From positions 1 to 64,000 of the forward strand of contig NZ_JTLD01000031.1 of assembly GCF_000798815.1 (NCBI RefSeq): DNA of 64,000 bases, in the 5' to 3' direction. The stretch is from Alistipes sp. ZOR0009. Lineage in GTDB: Bacteria; Bacteroidota; Bacteroidia; Bacteroidales; ZOR0009. Under the pieces are notes generated by a model. The model made no database searches, was not told where the DNA came from, and saw only the letters and a program-made list of their open reading frames with translations. Below are positions 25,448 through 34,007 of this stretch, one piece after another. Each line of letters opens with the position of its first letter. The first letter of the stretch is position 1. A program made the translations under genes and the position numbers.

Positions 25448-26116
25448 ATGACGATTGATAAAATAGAGCGCACGATTCGCGAATTTTCGGAGGCGGGAAA
25501 GAAGATGTTTGCAACATCATCATTTCAGACGCACAGCATTCCGTTGTTGCATATCATTAGCCAAATAGATAGTACGATTCCGGTTTACTTTATTAATACA
25601 GGCTTCCTGTTTGCAGAGACGGTTGCTTATAAAAATGAGATTGCGGATAGGTTGCAACTGAATATTCTGGATACAACGCCAGTTGTGACGAAAGCAGAGC
25701 AGAAGGATCGTATGGGAAGGTTCTTCTTTGCCAGCGATCCGGATCATTGCTGCTTTTTGAACAAGGTGCAGCCGCTGGAACCGGTGATTGCTAAGCACGA
25801 TGTTTGGATAAATGGGGTGCGAGCCGATCAAACCGACGTACGGAAGTCGTTTAAGGATATAGAGCAGGTACGGAGCAACTTTGTACGCTTTCATCCAATG
25901 CTAGATTGGACGAAGCAGGATATTTATAGGTACATAAGGGAGAATAATCTGCCACGCCATCCGCTGGATATGTTGGGTTACTCGAGTATTGGATGTGAAC
26001 CCTGCACGCATAAGCCTCGTTTTGATGATGACGAGCGGAATTCGAGATGGTTTGGGTTAAAGAAGACGGAGTGTGGGCTTAATACCACTTTAATAAACAA
26101 GGAGGAAAGTAGGTGA
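25448..26116 (+). CDS. Phosphoadenosine/adenosine phosphosulfate reductase family protein with [4Fe-4S] cysteines
   Basis: 222 residues. The PP-loop-like reductase fold includes FATSSFQTHSIPLLHIISQ, VYFINTGFLFAETVAYKNEI, and INGVRADQTDVRKSF. Two Cys pairs, C-C in DHCCFLNKVQPL and CxxC in SIGCEPCTHKP, are those that bind the [4Fe-4S] cluster in APS reductases (assimilatory, plant/bacterial type), and the catalytic ECGLN motif is near the C-terminus. The family reduces activated sulfate to sulfite with thioredoxin or glutaredoxin. Sulfate-activation genes are not in the window. It overlaps the following epimerase-like gene by 4 bp (GTGA). Whether APS or PAPS is used follows from the cluster: APS is favoured. 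Confidence 0.85.
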   Translation: MTIDKIERTIREFSEAGKKMFATSSFQTHSIPLLHIISQIDSTIPVYFINTGFLFAETVAYKNEIADRLQLNILDTTPVVTKAEQKDRMGRFFFASDPDHCCFLNKVQPLEPVIAKHDVWINGVRADQTDVRKSFKDIEQVRSNFVRFHPMLDWTKQDIYRYIRENNLPRHPLDMLGYSSIGCEPCTHKPRFDDDERNSRWFGLKKTECGLNTTLINKEESR

Positions 26117-26994
26117 AGGTAGTAATTACAGGCGCAGCAGGTTTTGTTGGCTCATTGCTTGTTGTGGAGCTGGCAAAAAATAGAAATGTACACGAGGTTG
26201 TAGCCTACGATAATCTTTCGAGCGGCTCTTTCGACTATTTATTTTCATCCTTCGAAGGAAAAAGCAAAGTTAGAGTTGTTTTGGGGGATATTTTGGATGG
26301 TCGGAGCTTAGATGCTGCTTGTTTAGGGGCAGATGTGGTTGTGCATTCGGCAAATATAAAGCTGGCAGCCGACCCTCATCAGTTCGATCAGGTAAACTGC
26401 TGGGGAACTGCCGAGGTTGTTGCTGCTTTTGAACGCAGTAAGGCTTCGAAGCTGCTAATGGTAAGTAGCATTGCAATATTTGGAACGGTAAACAATGCGG
26501 ATGATCTTAAGCCAAACCCAGCGTCGCCCTACGAGTGGTCGTTGCTAAGAGCGGAAGAGCATGTGATGCGATTGGTTAAGCAGGAAAGGGCCGTAATCCT
26601 ACGACTTGGCGATTTGTGTGGAGTTGTTCCTTCGCGGATGGCCTCATCGCGCATAAACTCGTTGGTGTTTAGGGCTGCAATTGGCGATAAGCTGGATATT
26701 TTTGGAAGTGGCGATGCTGTAGTAAATATTACCGACGCAGAATCGGTAGCTGCTGAAGTAAATTGCTTTTTGGAAGGAAAACTGAAAAGTGGAGCGTACA
26801 ATCTAGTTGACTACACGCTGTCGTCGTTGGAGTTGGTAGATTCTATTAGAAACGAATACCCTGAGTTGGAGGTGATATTTGTTAGCCATCACTACGATTC
26901 GAAAGGAATACCAGTGGCAAAGTCGGGAGAGTTGTGTAGCTCTTCTGGTGAAATATCAGCCGCTATAAAAAAAATAAAGAAAGCCCTTTTGTAG
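26113..26994 (+). CDS. NAD-dependent epimerase/dehydratase family protein (extended SDR), atypical active site
   Basis: 293 residues from GTG. The Rossmann motif GAAGFVGSL (residues 7-15) and the Ser of the catalytic region (LLMVSSIAIFG) are intact. The YxxxK motif reads Y-E-W-S-L, so the catalytic Lys is replaced by Leu while the flanking context (SPYEWSLLRAE) is otherwise standard. The C-terminal half carries a variable substrate domain. It may be a catalytically weak or cofactor-binding member. It is translationally coupled to the upstream sulfate-reductase-like gene; a link to sulfur or nucleotide-sugar metabolism cannot be decided. Confidence 0.8.
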   Translation: MKVVITGAAGFVGSLLVVELAKNRNVHEVVAYDNLSSGSFDYLFSSFEGKSKVRVVLGDILDGRSLDAACLGADVVVHSANIKLAADPHQFDQVNCWGTAEVVAAFERSKASKLLMVSSIAIFGTVNNADDLKPNPASPYEWSLLRAEEHVMRLVKQERAVILRLGDLCGVVPSRMASSRINSLVFRAAIGDKLDIFGSGDAVVNITDAESVAAEVNCFLEGKLKSGAYNLVDYTLSSLELVDSIRNEYPELEVIFVSHHYDSKGIPVAKSGELCSSSGEISAAIKKIKKALL

Positions 26995-27004
26995 GGCTTT
27001 CTTT
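26976..27004. terminator. Bidirectional terminator
   Basis: AAAGAAAGCCC pairs perfectly with GGGCTTTCTTT around loop TTTTGTA. The epimerase stop codon lies at the loop/stem border and the lipoprotein stop begins at the far end, so both convergent genes use it. Confidence 0.88.
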
Positions 27005-27327
27005 TATTTATCAGAAACGATGTAGATTATTCCGTCTTTTGATTTTCCTGTGTTATCTTTAAGAACGAAGGTGTACATTCCTGCTGCTAGCTTATTCCCA
27101 TCGGTAGTTTCTCCATTCCATTCGAAGGGTGTTTTTTCAAACTTCTCCTCAAAAACAGGGCTGCCACTTTTACTGAAAACATTTAGGGTAAATGGAGCTG
27201 TTCCATTTGTAATCGCGAAACTGTAGTTGTCAGAAGGTTTTGTAATCGTAACTGTTAAATCAGATTTTTCCTCTTTAGAGCATGCAAACATAGCAATGCT
27301 TAATAGTATGAATAGCAGCTTTTTCAT
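27004..27327 (-). CDS. Small lipoprotein with FlgD/gliding-motility-type Ig-like domain
   Basis: 107 residues. Lipobox IAMFACSK places the lipidated Cys at residue 16; positions after it (SKEEKS) are acidic/charged as in Bacteroidota surface-exposed lipoproteins. The rest is a single beta-sandwich with the pattern EWNGETTDGNKLAAGMYTFVL, reminiscent of FlgD Ig-like and CHU_C/T9SS C-terminal domains, which extract structural loops of Trp-x-G. It is downstream of, and likely cotranscribed with, the AI-2E gene (18-bp gap). Function unknown. Confidence 0.75.
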   Translation of the reverse strand: MKKLLFILLSIAMFACSKEEKSDLTVTITKPSDNYSFAITNGTAPFTLNVFSKSGSPVFEEKFEKTPFEWNGETTDGNKLAAGMYTFVLKDNTGKSKDGIIYIVSDK

Positions 27328-27345
27328 TGTTCTCTTTTTAGGTTG

Positions 27346-28446
27346 TTAAATGTTTTCTGTAAGCTTCTGGACGACCCTAAAGTTATTGAAAAATTCTTTT
27401 GCAAAAACACGCAATACCGTATATGTCGGAATGGCAAGGAGCATTCCCAAAACACCAGCAATGCTTCCCGCAATAAGAATTACAATAAAAATTTCGAGCG
27501 GATGCGCGTGTACGCTGTTAGAGTATATAAGCGGTTGGAAGACGATGTTGTCGATAAGGTGGACGATTGAGAAAACAATGGCAATGTAGATGATATGGTG
27601 TACCATCTCGGCCATTGTAAATACATCGATGTTGGTGGTAATAACGAGGAATATCCCAACAAAGGTTCCTATAAGAGGACCAATGTAGGGAACAACATTG
27701 AGTACTCCTGCGATTAATCCAATAACCAACCCTTGGCTCATCGGAACGCCAATAATTCTTAATCCTAGCGTAACGAGAATCATTATTAAAAACGATTCTG
27801 TTACAATTCCAATAAAGTAGCGCATCAGCAGCTGCGATACGGCATTTAGGGCACGAGTTACATTTTCCTCGTACTTGGTGGGGAAAACAAGAATAACTCC
27901 CTCGAAAAATAGGCTTTCGTCTTTAAGGAAAAAGAAGGTGATGAAGGATATGGAGAAAATGGCTATAAAAACGCTACCAACAAACCCTGTAAATCCGCTA
28001 AAAATGCTCGAAATGGAGCCAATGCTTACTACCGATTTAACCTGATCGGTTAGTGATTGCTCTAGATTCAAGTTTTTTGCATCGGGAAGGTATCTGGCAA
28101 GTCCGTCTTGGAAACTTTTTAAAGTTGGCTGGAACTCCTCGATAAGTGAGGAGACATCCAAATTCGATAGCTTGTTGGCTTCTTCGACAAGAAGGGGAAT
28201 GAACGTTTTAAAAAAGATGACGACAACGAGCCATATTAGCGCGAGGGTTGCTCCTGCACAAAGCCATTTAGGAATTTTGAATTTCCCGAGCTTAATCTTC
28301 ATTAGTAAGTTTACGAGCGGCTTTCCAATGATGGATAGGACTGCAGCAATAAGTACGTAGGCAACAATTGCTTTAAAGTACCAAAGTAAAAAGATGATGA
28401 TAGATGCTACGGCAGCAATTAGGATATACCTCGCAAGTTTATTCAT
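27346..28446 (-). CDS. AI-2E family membrane transporter
   Basis: 366 residues; the family's membrane layout is visible: two N-terminal helices pairs (5-40), a soluble segment (about 75-145), and C-terminal helices with the conserved PYIGPLIGTFVGIFL (about 245-259) and HLIDNIVFQPLIYS (about 300-313) motifs. Originally linked to autoinducer-2 export (TqsA); other members are Na+/H+ antiporters, so substrate is undetermined. A -7 box TATATTTG lies 17 bp upstream on the minus strand. Confidence 0.9.
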   Translation of the reverse strand: MNKLARYILIAAVASIIIFLLWYFKAIVAYVLIAAVLSIIGKPLVNLLMKIKLGKFKIPKWLCAGATLALIWLVVVIFFKTFIPLLVEEANKLSNLDVSSLIEEFQPTLKSFQDGLARYLPDAKNLNLEQSLTDQVKSVVSIGSISSIFSGFTGFVGSVFIAIFSISFITFFFLKDESLFFEGVILVFPTKYEENVTRALNAVSQLLMRYFIGIVTESFLIMILVTLGLRIIGVPMSQGLVIGLIAGVLNVVPYIGPLIGTFVGIFLVITTNIDVFTMAEMVHHIIYIAIVFSIVHLIDNIVFQPLIYSNSVHAHPLEIFIVILIAGSIAGVLGMLLAIPTYTVLRVFAKEFFNNFRVVQKLTENI

Positions 28447-28462
28447 CGTGAGTAGTTTTGTA

Positions 28463-28470
28463 CAAATATA
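28463..28470 (-). promoter_or_regulatory. Putative promoter of the AI-2E/lipoprotein unit
   Basis: The minus strand reads TATATTTG (TAnnTTTG), 17 bp upstream of the start codon. Confidence 0.6.
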
Positions 28471-28510
28471 CGAATTAACCGTCTAAGGAGCTAACTATTT
28501 CAGGGAGCAT

Positions 28511-28540
28511 AAAAAAAGGGAGATTGCTCTCCCTTACTTT
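28511..28540 (-). terminator. Terminator downstream of psd
   Basis: AAGGGAGA (28516-28523) and TCTCCCTT (28528-28535) form a perfect stem; on the minus strand it is followed by a run of T, ending the rsfS-ftsH-cdsA-psd unit. Confidence 0.8.
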
Positions 28541-28555
28541 TTATGCGTTTAAACG

Positions 28556-29206
28556 TTACTTCAACTTTGCAATAACCGTTTGGCCGCCTGTTGTCTTTTG
28601 GTTTAACTCTACGTTTATTTCAGTCCCAATGGGGAAGAAAAGATCGACACGTGAGCCAAATTTGATGAAGCCCATTTGTTGGTTTTGCTCAATCTTTTCG
28701 CCCTCTTTTGCATAACAAACGATGCGGCGAGCAAGAAATCCAGCAATCTGACGGAGAAGGATCTGCGACTTGCCGTTGTTTAGCACGACGGTTGTTCTTT
28801 CATTCTCGGTAGATGATTTAGGATGCCAAGCAACCAAAAACTTGCCATGGTGATGTCTGAAGTAATCAACAACACCTTTGATGGGATACCAGTTGATGTG
28901 CACATTCCAAACGGACATGAAAATCGAAACCTGTATTCTTTCATCCTTGAAGTATTCGCCCTCAAAAGTCTTCTCAATAACAACAACCGTTCCGTCAGCA
29001 GGAGCATACACAACGCCATCATCGGTTAGTTGTGGACGGTTTGGGAAGCGGAAGAAGCGAAGTAAAAATAGGTATAGCAGAGAAAAAACTACTATTCCCG
29101 CTCCGTATACGTAGATAGGAGTAAAAAAGTAGAGCAGAACCAAGGCCACGACTACTAAAATTAGCGTCTTAAGCAGCATTGAATGTCCCTCTTTGTGAAT
29201 GCGCAT
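28556..29206 (-). CDS. psd: Phosphatidylserine decarboxylase (pyruvoyl-type, short form)
   Basis: 216 residues. Begins with MRIHKEGHS, conserved in short archaeal/Bacteroidota-type Psd. One to two N-terminal membrane helices (10-45), then VYAPADGTVVVIE and SVWNVHINWYPIKGVV. The self-cleavage site is G184-S185 in FIKFGSRVDLFFP (canonical LGST), from which the pyruvoyl group forms. Makes phosphatidylethanolamine in the membrane; cdsA, the enzyme for CDP-diacylglycerol, is 9 bp upstream, so the two are a phospholipid cassette. Confidence 0.93.
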   Translation of the reverse strand: MRIHKEGHSMLLKTLILVVVALVLLYFFTPIYVYGAGIVVFSLLYLFLLRFFRFPNRPQLTDDGVVYAPADGTVVVIEKTFEGEYFKDERIQVSIFMSVWNVHINWYPIKGVVDYFRHHHGKFLVAWHPKSSTENERTTVVLNNGKSQILLRQIAGFLARRIVCYAKEGEKIEQNQQMGFIKFGSRVDLFFPIGTEINVELNQKTTGGQTVIAKLK

Positions 29207-29215
29207 ATACTACGG

Positions 29216-30094
29216 CTATAATTGGTTAAACATAAACATAAGATAAACAAACGCGGCGGGTGCAGCTAATAAAATTGCATCAAATCGATCGAGCATTCCA
29301 CCATGTCCTGGGATAATGTTACCAGAATCTTTAATGCCTAAACTTCTTTTAAGCATAGATTCTACCAAATCTCCAAGGTCTGCAAATATAGAAACAACTA
29401 CGCCAAGTCCAACCCATACTTGCAAAGTTAATCCAGAAAAGCCTAATTTTCCAAGTGGCGCAACGTGAGGGTATAAGTAGAATAGCGCTACGCTCATTCC
29501 AGCCGTAAAAACAATTCCTCCAATAATTCCTTCCCAGGTCTTTTTGGGCGAAATTCGTTCGAAAAATTTGTGTTTACCAATGGCCATCCCTGTAAGGTAG
29601 GCGAAGGTATCGTTGGTCCAAACTAGAATAAAAAGCGCTAGTATGTAGTAGTAGTCAAAAATAACGCCATCTAAGTTGGAGAACTGAAGGAAAACCAAAA
29701 AATTAAGAATGGAAAAGGGGATTGCAATATAGAATACCCCCAGCAGAGTCATCGCAACGTTGGTAAAGGGGTTGGATTTATTTCTAAATAGTTCGGAAAT
29801 AAATATCCCAATGTAAATAAGAAGCGGGAAGGCTAGGTATACCACATCCTGATACCCTCCGAATGCAAATACGAAGAAGGAGATGAAGGTCCCAAGGCCT
29901 GCGATTAGTCCCAATGAAAAGTTGGGTGCAACGCCACTCTTCTTTACTATATTGAAAAATTCATTGAGCGTTAACCCAATGATTATAAGCATGAGAAGAA
30001 GGTAAGTTTCGTACCCTATTATTATTCCTGAAACCAAAATTGCTACAAAAACAGCCCCACTTAGGGTTCTTGTTGTAAGGTTGTTAATTTTCAA
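29216..30094 (-). CDS. cdsA: Phosphatidate cytidylyltransferase
   Basis: 292 residues with about eight membrane helices. The C-terminal CDS signature KRSLGIKDSGNIIPGHGG followed by MLDRFDAIL is fully intact, and SPKKTWEGIIGG precedes it. Condenses phosphatidic acid with CTP to CDP-diacylglycerol at the inner membrane, feeding phosphatidylserine and cardiolipin/PG synthesis. Placed between ftsH and psd, with a hairpin in the gap to ftsH. Confidence 0.95.
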   Translation of the reverse strand: MKINNLTTRTLSGAVFVAILVSGIIIGYETYLLLMLIIIGLTLNEFFNIVKKSGVAPNFSLGLIAGLGTFISFFVFAFGGYQDVVYLAFPLLIYIGIFISELFRNKSNPFTNVAMTLLGVFYIAIPFSILNFLVFLQFSNLDGVIFDYYYILALFILVWTNDTFAYLTGMAIGKHKFFERISPKKTWEGIIGGIVFTAGMSVALFYLYPHVAPLGKLGFSGLTLQVWVGLGVVVSIFADLGDLVESMLKRSLGIKDSGNIIPGHGGMLDRFDAILLAAPAAFVYLMFMFNQL

Positions 30095-30154
30095 AACGGT
30101 TAACTATTATTTTGCTGTTCAACATTATCTTTCTAAAGGTAAAGAACGAAAAGA

Positions 30155-30180
30155 GGTGATATGGCTAAAGCCATATCACC
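30155..30180 (-). terminator. Hairpin/terminator downstream of ftsH
   Basis: GGTGATATGGCT (30155-30166) is complementary to AGCCATATCACC (30169-30180); on the minus strand it precedes TCTTTTCG. It may attenuate read-through into cdsA. Confidence 0.7.
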
Positions 30181-30187
30181 AGTTATG

Positions 30188-32302
30188 TTACTCTTCTTTT
30201 GATTCTTCTACACTTGAAGTTCCTTCTGCTAACTCTGCAGGCTTGCTTTCTTCTGCAGGCTTTACGCTTAGGATTTCTTTGGCTCCTTTTCTTTTGCCAA
30301 AGATGTTTTCGAGGTCTTCGCTAAATATTACCTCTTTTTCAAGAAGGAGTTCGGCAAGTTTATTCAAGCCTTCTCTATTTTGTTCTAGAACCTCTTTTGC
30401 CTTGACATAAGCAACTTCTATAATGTGCTTTGCTTCGGAATCTATGAGCTCTGCGGTTTTTTCGCTATATGGCTTTGCTAAGGCGTATTCATTTTGTCCC
30501 GACGAGTCGTAGAAGCTGATGTTGCCTAGTTCCTTGTTCATTCCGTAGTAGGTAACCATTGCGTATGCTTGTTTGGTTACTCTTTCAAGGTCGTTAAGGG
30601 CACCTGTTGATATTTTTCCAAATACGATCTCTTCAGAAGCTCTACCTCCTAAGGTGGCCGACAGTTCGTCCATTATTTGCTCGGTCGTGGTAATTTGTCG
30701 CTCTTCTGGTAAGTACCATGCAGCACCCAAAGCACGTCCTCGAGGAACAATGGTTACCTTGAGAAGAGGGTTGGCATATTCTAGAAGCCAAGATACCGTT
30801 GCATGGCCTGCTTCGTGGTAGGCGATGGTTTTTTTCTCATCCTGAGAAATTATCTTGTTCTTTTTTTCGAGTCCTCCGATGATGCGATCAACGGCATCGA
30901 GAAAGTCTTGTTTGTCTACCTGCGCCTTGTTTTTGCGAGCTGCAATTAACGCTGCCTCATTGCATACGTTGGCGATATCTGCACCTGAAAATCCAGGCGT
31001 TTGCTTTGCTAGAAAGCTGGTGTCTAATTTGGCATCGAGCTTTAGCGGGCGAAGGTGTACCTTAAAAATCTCCTCGCGCCCATTAAGATCTGGGAGTTCT
31101 ACGTAGATCTGCCTGTCAAAACGACCTGCACGAAGTAGCGCCCTGTCTAAAATATCTGCACGGTTAGTTGCAGCAAGGATAATTACACCGACATTTGTGC
31201 CAAAACCATCCATTTCAGTTAGAAGTTGATTTAGCGTATTCTCGCGCTCATCATTTCCTGAAAAGTTGGCATTTTTACCTCTAGCACGTCCAATCGCATC
31301 AATTTCGTCAATAAAAACGATACATGGAGCCTTTTCCTTTGCTTGCTTAAACAGATCGCGAACACGTGACGCTCCTACACCTACGAACATTTCCACAAAG
31401 TCGGAACCCGAAAGAGAGAAGAATGGTACGTTTGCCTCGCCAGCAACTGCTTTAGCCAGCAATGTTTTTCCTGTACCAGGAGGTCCTACAAGCAGAGCTC
31501 CTTTAGGAATCTTTCCTCCCAGTTCGGTATACTTTTGAGGGTTCTTTAGGAAATCGACAATTTCCATGATTTCAACTTTCGCTTCATCTAGGCCAGCAAC
31601 ATCGTTGAAATTAACTCTTACATGGTTTTCTTTATCAAAAAGTTGTGCTCTCGATTTTCCTACGCTGAAGATGTTTCCACCACCACCGCCAGCACCCTTG
31701 GACATGCGTCTGAAAAGGAAAATCCATACCAGAACAATTAATCCAACGTACAGGAGGATAGAAATGACATCGCCAGTCCAGTTTTTACTGTTGTCGAATG
31801 TTATGGTAACTTGCTTATCAGCTGGTAATGTTTTTTGGTACTCGTCCAAACTCTTTTGGAACTCGTCTGGAGATCCAATTGAGAAGTAGAATTGCGGGCC
31901 TGCTTTTGAGGGCGACTTGTAGGAATTTGTGGATTCAAAGTCCTTTTTGTAGTTGGCAATTCGATCTTTTTTTAGGTAAACATCAACTCTACGCTGATTG
32001 CTAACGATTACCATTTTTTCGACATCGCCTTTGGCGAGCATCTGGATTTTTACTTTTTGAAAGTTGGTTTCTATTGGACCACCTCCGCTGTAAAATAGGT
32101 TTAGCCCAACAAATGCTAGCGCAATTATGGCGTAAATCCAGTAAATACTAAATTTAGGACGAGGTAGCTTGCTGTTACCTCCCGATTTGCTGTTGTTACT
32201 CATGTTGTCTTTGTCATCGGTGTCAAAAAACGCCTTGAATCTACCAAATATGGGTAGTAAAGCCGTGGTCTCTTTTTCTATTGTTTTCCTAGTTTTGTTC
32301 AT
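30188..32302 (-). CDS. ftsH: ATP-dependent zinc metalloprotease FtsH
   Basis: 704 residues from ATG 32302, which overlaps rsfS by 14 bp; an internal ATG at 32200 ([10 protein letters not shown]) gives the length and start usual for the family and is a strong alternative. After a 34-residue extension and a hydrophobic segment ([16 protein letters not shown]), a periplasmic domain and second helix lead to the AAA+ module: Walker A GPPGTGKT, Walker [26 protein letters not shown]. The protease site is HEAGH (YHEAGHATV). Degrades membrane proteins and misassembled complexes. C-terminus is Glu/Lys-rich. Transcribed after rsfS. Confidence 0.95.
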   Translation of the reverse strand: MNKTRKTIEKETTALLPIFGRFKAFFDTDDKDNMSNNSKSGGNSKLPRPKFSIYWIYAIIALAFVGLNLFYSGGGPIETNFQKVKIQMLAKGDVEKMVIVSNQRRVDVYLKKDRIANYKKDFESTNSYKSPSKAGPQFYFSIGSPDEFQKSLDEYQKTLPADKQVTITFDNSKNWTGDVISILLYVGLIVLVWIFLFRRMSKGAGGGGGNIFSVGKSRAQLFDKENHVRVNFNDVAGLDEAKVEIMEIVDFLKNPQKYTELGGKIPKGALLVGPPGTGKTLLAKAVAGEANVPFFSLSGSDFVEMFVGVGASRVRDLFKQAKEKAPCIVFIDEIDAIGRARGKNANFSGNDERENTLNQLLTEMDGFGTNVGVIILAATNRADILDRALLRAGRFDRQIYVELPDLNGREEIFKVHLRPLKLDAKLDTSFLAKQTPGFSGADIANVCNEAALIAARKNKAQVDKQDFLDAVDRIIGGLEKKNKIISQDEKKTIAYHEAGHATVSWLLEYANPLLKVTIVPRGRALGAAWYLPEERQITTTEQIMDELSATLGGRASEEIVFGKISTGALNDLERVTKQAYAMVTYYGMNKELGNISFYDSSGQNEYALAKPYSEKTAELIDSEAKHIIEVAYVKAKEVLEQNREGLNKLAELLLEKEVIFSEDLENIFGKRKGAKEILSVKPAEESKPAELAEGTSSVEESKEE

Positions 32303-32666
32303 AGCTTACCCTTTTGGCATCTGCCCAAAGCTCTTCTAGTTTATAAAAATCTCGCTGTTCGGTCTGGAAAACGTGAAGAACGACATCTCCGTAATCCAGC
32401 AATACCCATAAGCAATTTTCGTACCCTTCGCTATGCCATGGTGTTTCTCCAAGTTTTTCGAACACTTTGTCATGAACTCCGTCGGCAATTGCGCCAACTT
32501 GTGTTGTAGAGTTGGCATTGCAAACAATGAAATACTGGCAAACTGCATTTTCCAACTCTTTTAGATCAAGGCAGACAATAGAATCTGCCTTTTTGTCATC
32601 TGCGGCTTCTATGATAGCATTCACTAAATCGCGGGTAGTGTGATTGGCTATAGGGCTTTTTACCAT
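32289..32666 (-). CDS. rsfS: Ribosomal silencing factor RsfS
   Basis: 125 residues. The DUF143 fold shows DSIVCLDLKELENAVCQYFIV (about 33-53), WHSEGYENCLWVLLDYGDVVLHVF (about 77-100) and a tail FYKLEELWADAKRV. RsfS binds L14 (uL14) of the 50S subunit and prevents subunit joining when nutrients are scarce. The C-terminal end overlaps the ftsH start as annotated here. Preceded by a TACATTTG -7 box on the minus strand. Confidence 0.92.
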   Translation of the reverse strand: MVKSPIANHTTRDLVNAIIEAADDKKADSIVCLDLKELENAVCQYFIVCNANSTTQVGAIADGVHDKVFEKLGETPWHSEGYENCLWVLLDYGDVVLHVFQTEQRDFYKLEELWADAKRVSYEQN

Positions 32667-32695
32667 TAAACAACCTTCTTATTTATTTTAACTTA

Positions 32696-32703
32696 CAAAT
32701 GTA
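32696..32703 (-). promoter_or_regulatory. Putative promoter of the rsfS-ftsH-cdsA-psd unit
   Basis: The minus strand reads TACATTTG (TAnnTTTG), 30 bp upstream of the rsfS start. Confidence 0.6.
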
Positions 32704-32791
32704 CTGATTTATAATTTAAAAATGCCTGAGGGCATCGTACTATACCCCCATTAATCGACAAAGAAACAAAAAAAAACAAAATAAAGTTTAA

Positions 32792-32799
32792 TACTTTTG
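32792..32799 (+). promoter_or_regulatory. Putative promoter of birA
   Basis: TACTTTTG matches TAnnTTTG; its last bases would be the TTG start of a longer reading of birA, so translation must start downstream at 32818. Confidence 0.6.
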
Positions 32800-32817
32800 T
32801 TCGACCAAATATGTTAT

Positions 32818-33585
32818 ATGGCTAGTTATTTTACCAATATGGACAATAGTGTAATCGGATGTGAGGTAGTTTACAACCCGATTACCGAGTCGACCAACTC
32901 TTTAGCAACAAATGCTTTAGCAGGAAAAGTGGCTGAAGGAATAACCTTTGTCGCTGATTATCAATCGAAGGGCAGAGGACAACGAGGAAACTTTTGGGAA
33001 AGTGAAGCAGGGAAAAATCTTACATTCTCGGTGTTAGCTTACCCTTCTTTCTTGGAGATATATGATCACTTTTACCTTTCAAAGGTTGTTGCAAATGGGG
33101 TTACTGAAGCTCTTCTTGGTTTGAATGTCGAGGCGCGAATAAAGTGGCCTAACGATATTTATGTTGGAGATCTCAAAATTGCCGGTATTTTAATTGAAAA
33201 TGGGCTGATGGGGATCTCTCACTCGCATAGCATTTGGGGGGTTGGCTTAAATGTTAATCAGAGAATTTTTAGAAGTGACGCTCCTAATCCAACTTCGCTA
33301 GTAAATTTGTTGGGAGAGGAGTTGGATAGAAATGAAGTGCTTCATGCAGTGCTCAGGTGCATGAATGGCTGGTATGAGCGGTTAAAAAAGGGTCTGAAAT
33401 CGGAAATTGATGAATTTTACTTTGCAACTCTTTTCCGAAAGGACGGTTTTTACGAGTTTGAGGTTGACGGCATTCCGTTTAAAGCAAAAATTAGTTCGAT
33501 AGAGCATACCGGTGAGCTCATTCTAGAAACGGAAGAAGGCGAACTTAGATCGTTCGCCTTCAAAGAAGTTTCGTTTATTATTTAG
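32818..33585 (+). CDS. birA: Biotin-[acetyl-CoA carboxylase] ligase (monofunctional BirA)
   Basis: 255 residues from ATG 32818. The biotin-binding GRGQRGNFW motif (usual GRGRxGR; about residues 47-55) and KWPNDIYVGDLKIAGILIE (about 107-125) define class I biotin protein ligase. There is no N-terminal HTH, so it is a ligase only, not a repressor. The C-terminal SH3-like domain closes with the GELRSFAFKEVSFII end. Biotinylates carboxylases in the cytoplasm. Convergent with the SRPBCC gene with a 1-bp gap and no terminator. Confidence 0.94.
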   Translation: MASYFTNMDNSVIGCEVVYNPITESTNSLATNALAGKVAEGITFVADYQSKGRGQRGNFWESEAGKNLTFSVLAYPSFLEIYDHFYLSKVVANGVTEALLGLNVEARIKWPNDIYVGDLKIAGILIENGLMGISHSHSIWGVGLNVNQRIFRSDAPNPTSLVNLLGEELDRNEVLHAVLRCMNGWYERLKKGLKSEIDEFYFATLFRKDGFYEFEVDGIPFKAKISSIEHTGELILETEEGELRSFAFKEVSFII

Positions 33586-33586
33586 G

Positions 33587-34000
33587 CTATCGGCTAAAGG
33601 CCATTGCAATTTGATCGGCCATTTGGTCGATGCCTGTTTGTAACTTGCCTTTTAGCATCATTTTCATCATGAAGTTTAAATCGGCATGAACTGTTAGCTT
33701 CATACGGAGGTCGTATGGGGCTACCTCTTTGAGCTGGATCCAGAAGAAAAATTCAAAGGGGACTTTCCCATCACCTGTAATTTTTAGTGTTTTGAAAGGC
33801 TCTTTTTCTACAAATTTTAGTCCAACATCAAACCCTTTAATTTTAAAGTGGCAGGAGTCCTCGTCGGCGGTCCAGTCGGTTAGCTGGCCATCTGGAACCA
33901 TGGTTGCCATCTGGTTGAAGTTTCTGAAATCCGAGAGGGTCCGAAAAACGACCTCGGCCGAATTTCTTATCGAAACAACTTTGCTTTCAATCTCTGTCAT
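33587..34000 (-). CDS. SRPBCC (START-like) family protein
   Basis: 137 residues. Begins MTEIESKVVSIRNSAEVVFRTLSDFRNFNQM, a START/Bet v 1-like beginning, with an internal hydrophobic cavity pattern (IKGFDVGLKFVEKEPFKTLKI) and terminal amphipathic helix (LQTGIDQMADQIAMAFSR). Members bind hydrophobic ligands or are cyclase-like. No catalytic residues can be assigned. It sits 7 bp downstream of pyrE on the same strand, an arrangement I associate with Bacteroidales; its job there is unknown. Confidence 0.8.
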   Translation of the reverse strand: MTEIESKVVSIRNSAEVVFRTLSDFRNFNQMATMVPDGQLTDWTADEDSCHFKIKGFDVGLKFVEKEPFKTLKITGDGKVPFEFFFWIQLKEVAPYDLRMKLTVHADLNFMMKMMLKGKLQTGIDQMADQIAMAFSR

Positions 34001-34007
34001 TTTTTTC

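Noticed and set aside
26113-26994. Pseudogene because the catalytic Lys is missing
   Set aside because: Frame is intact, length normal, and the gene is translationally coupled to its neighbour, so a functional atypical member is more likely.
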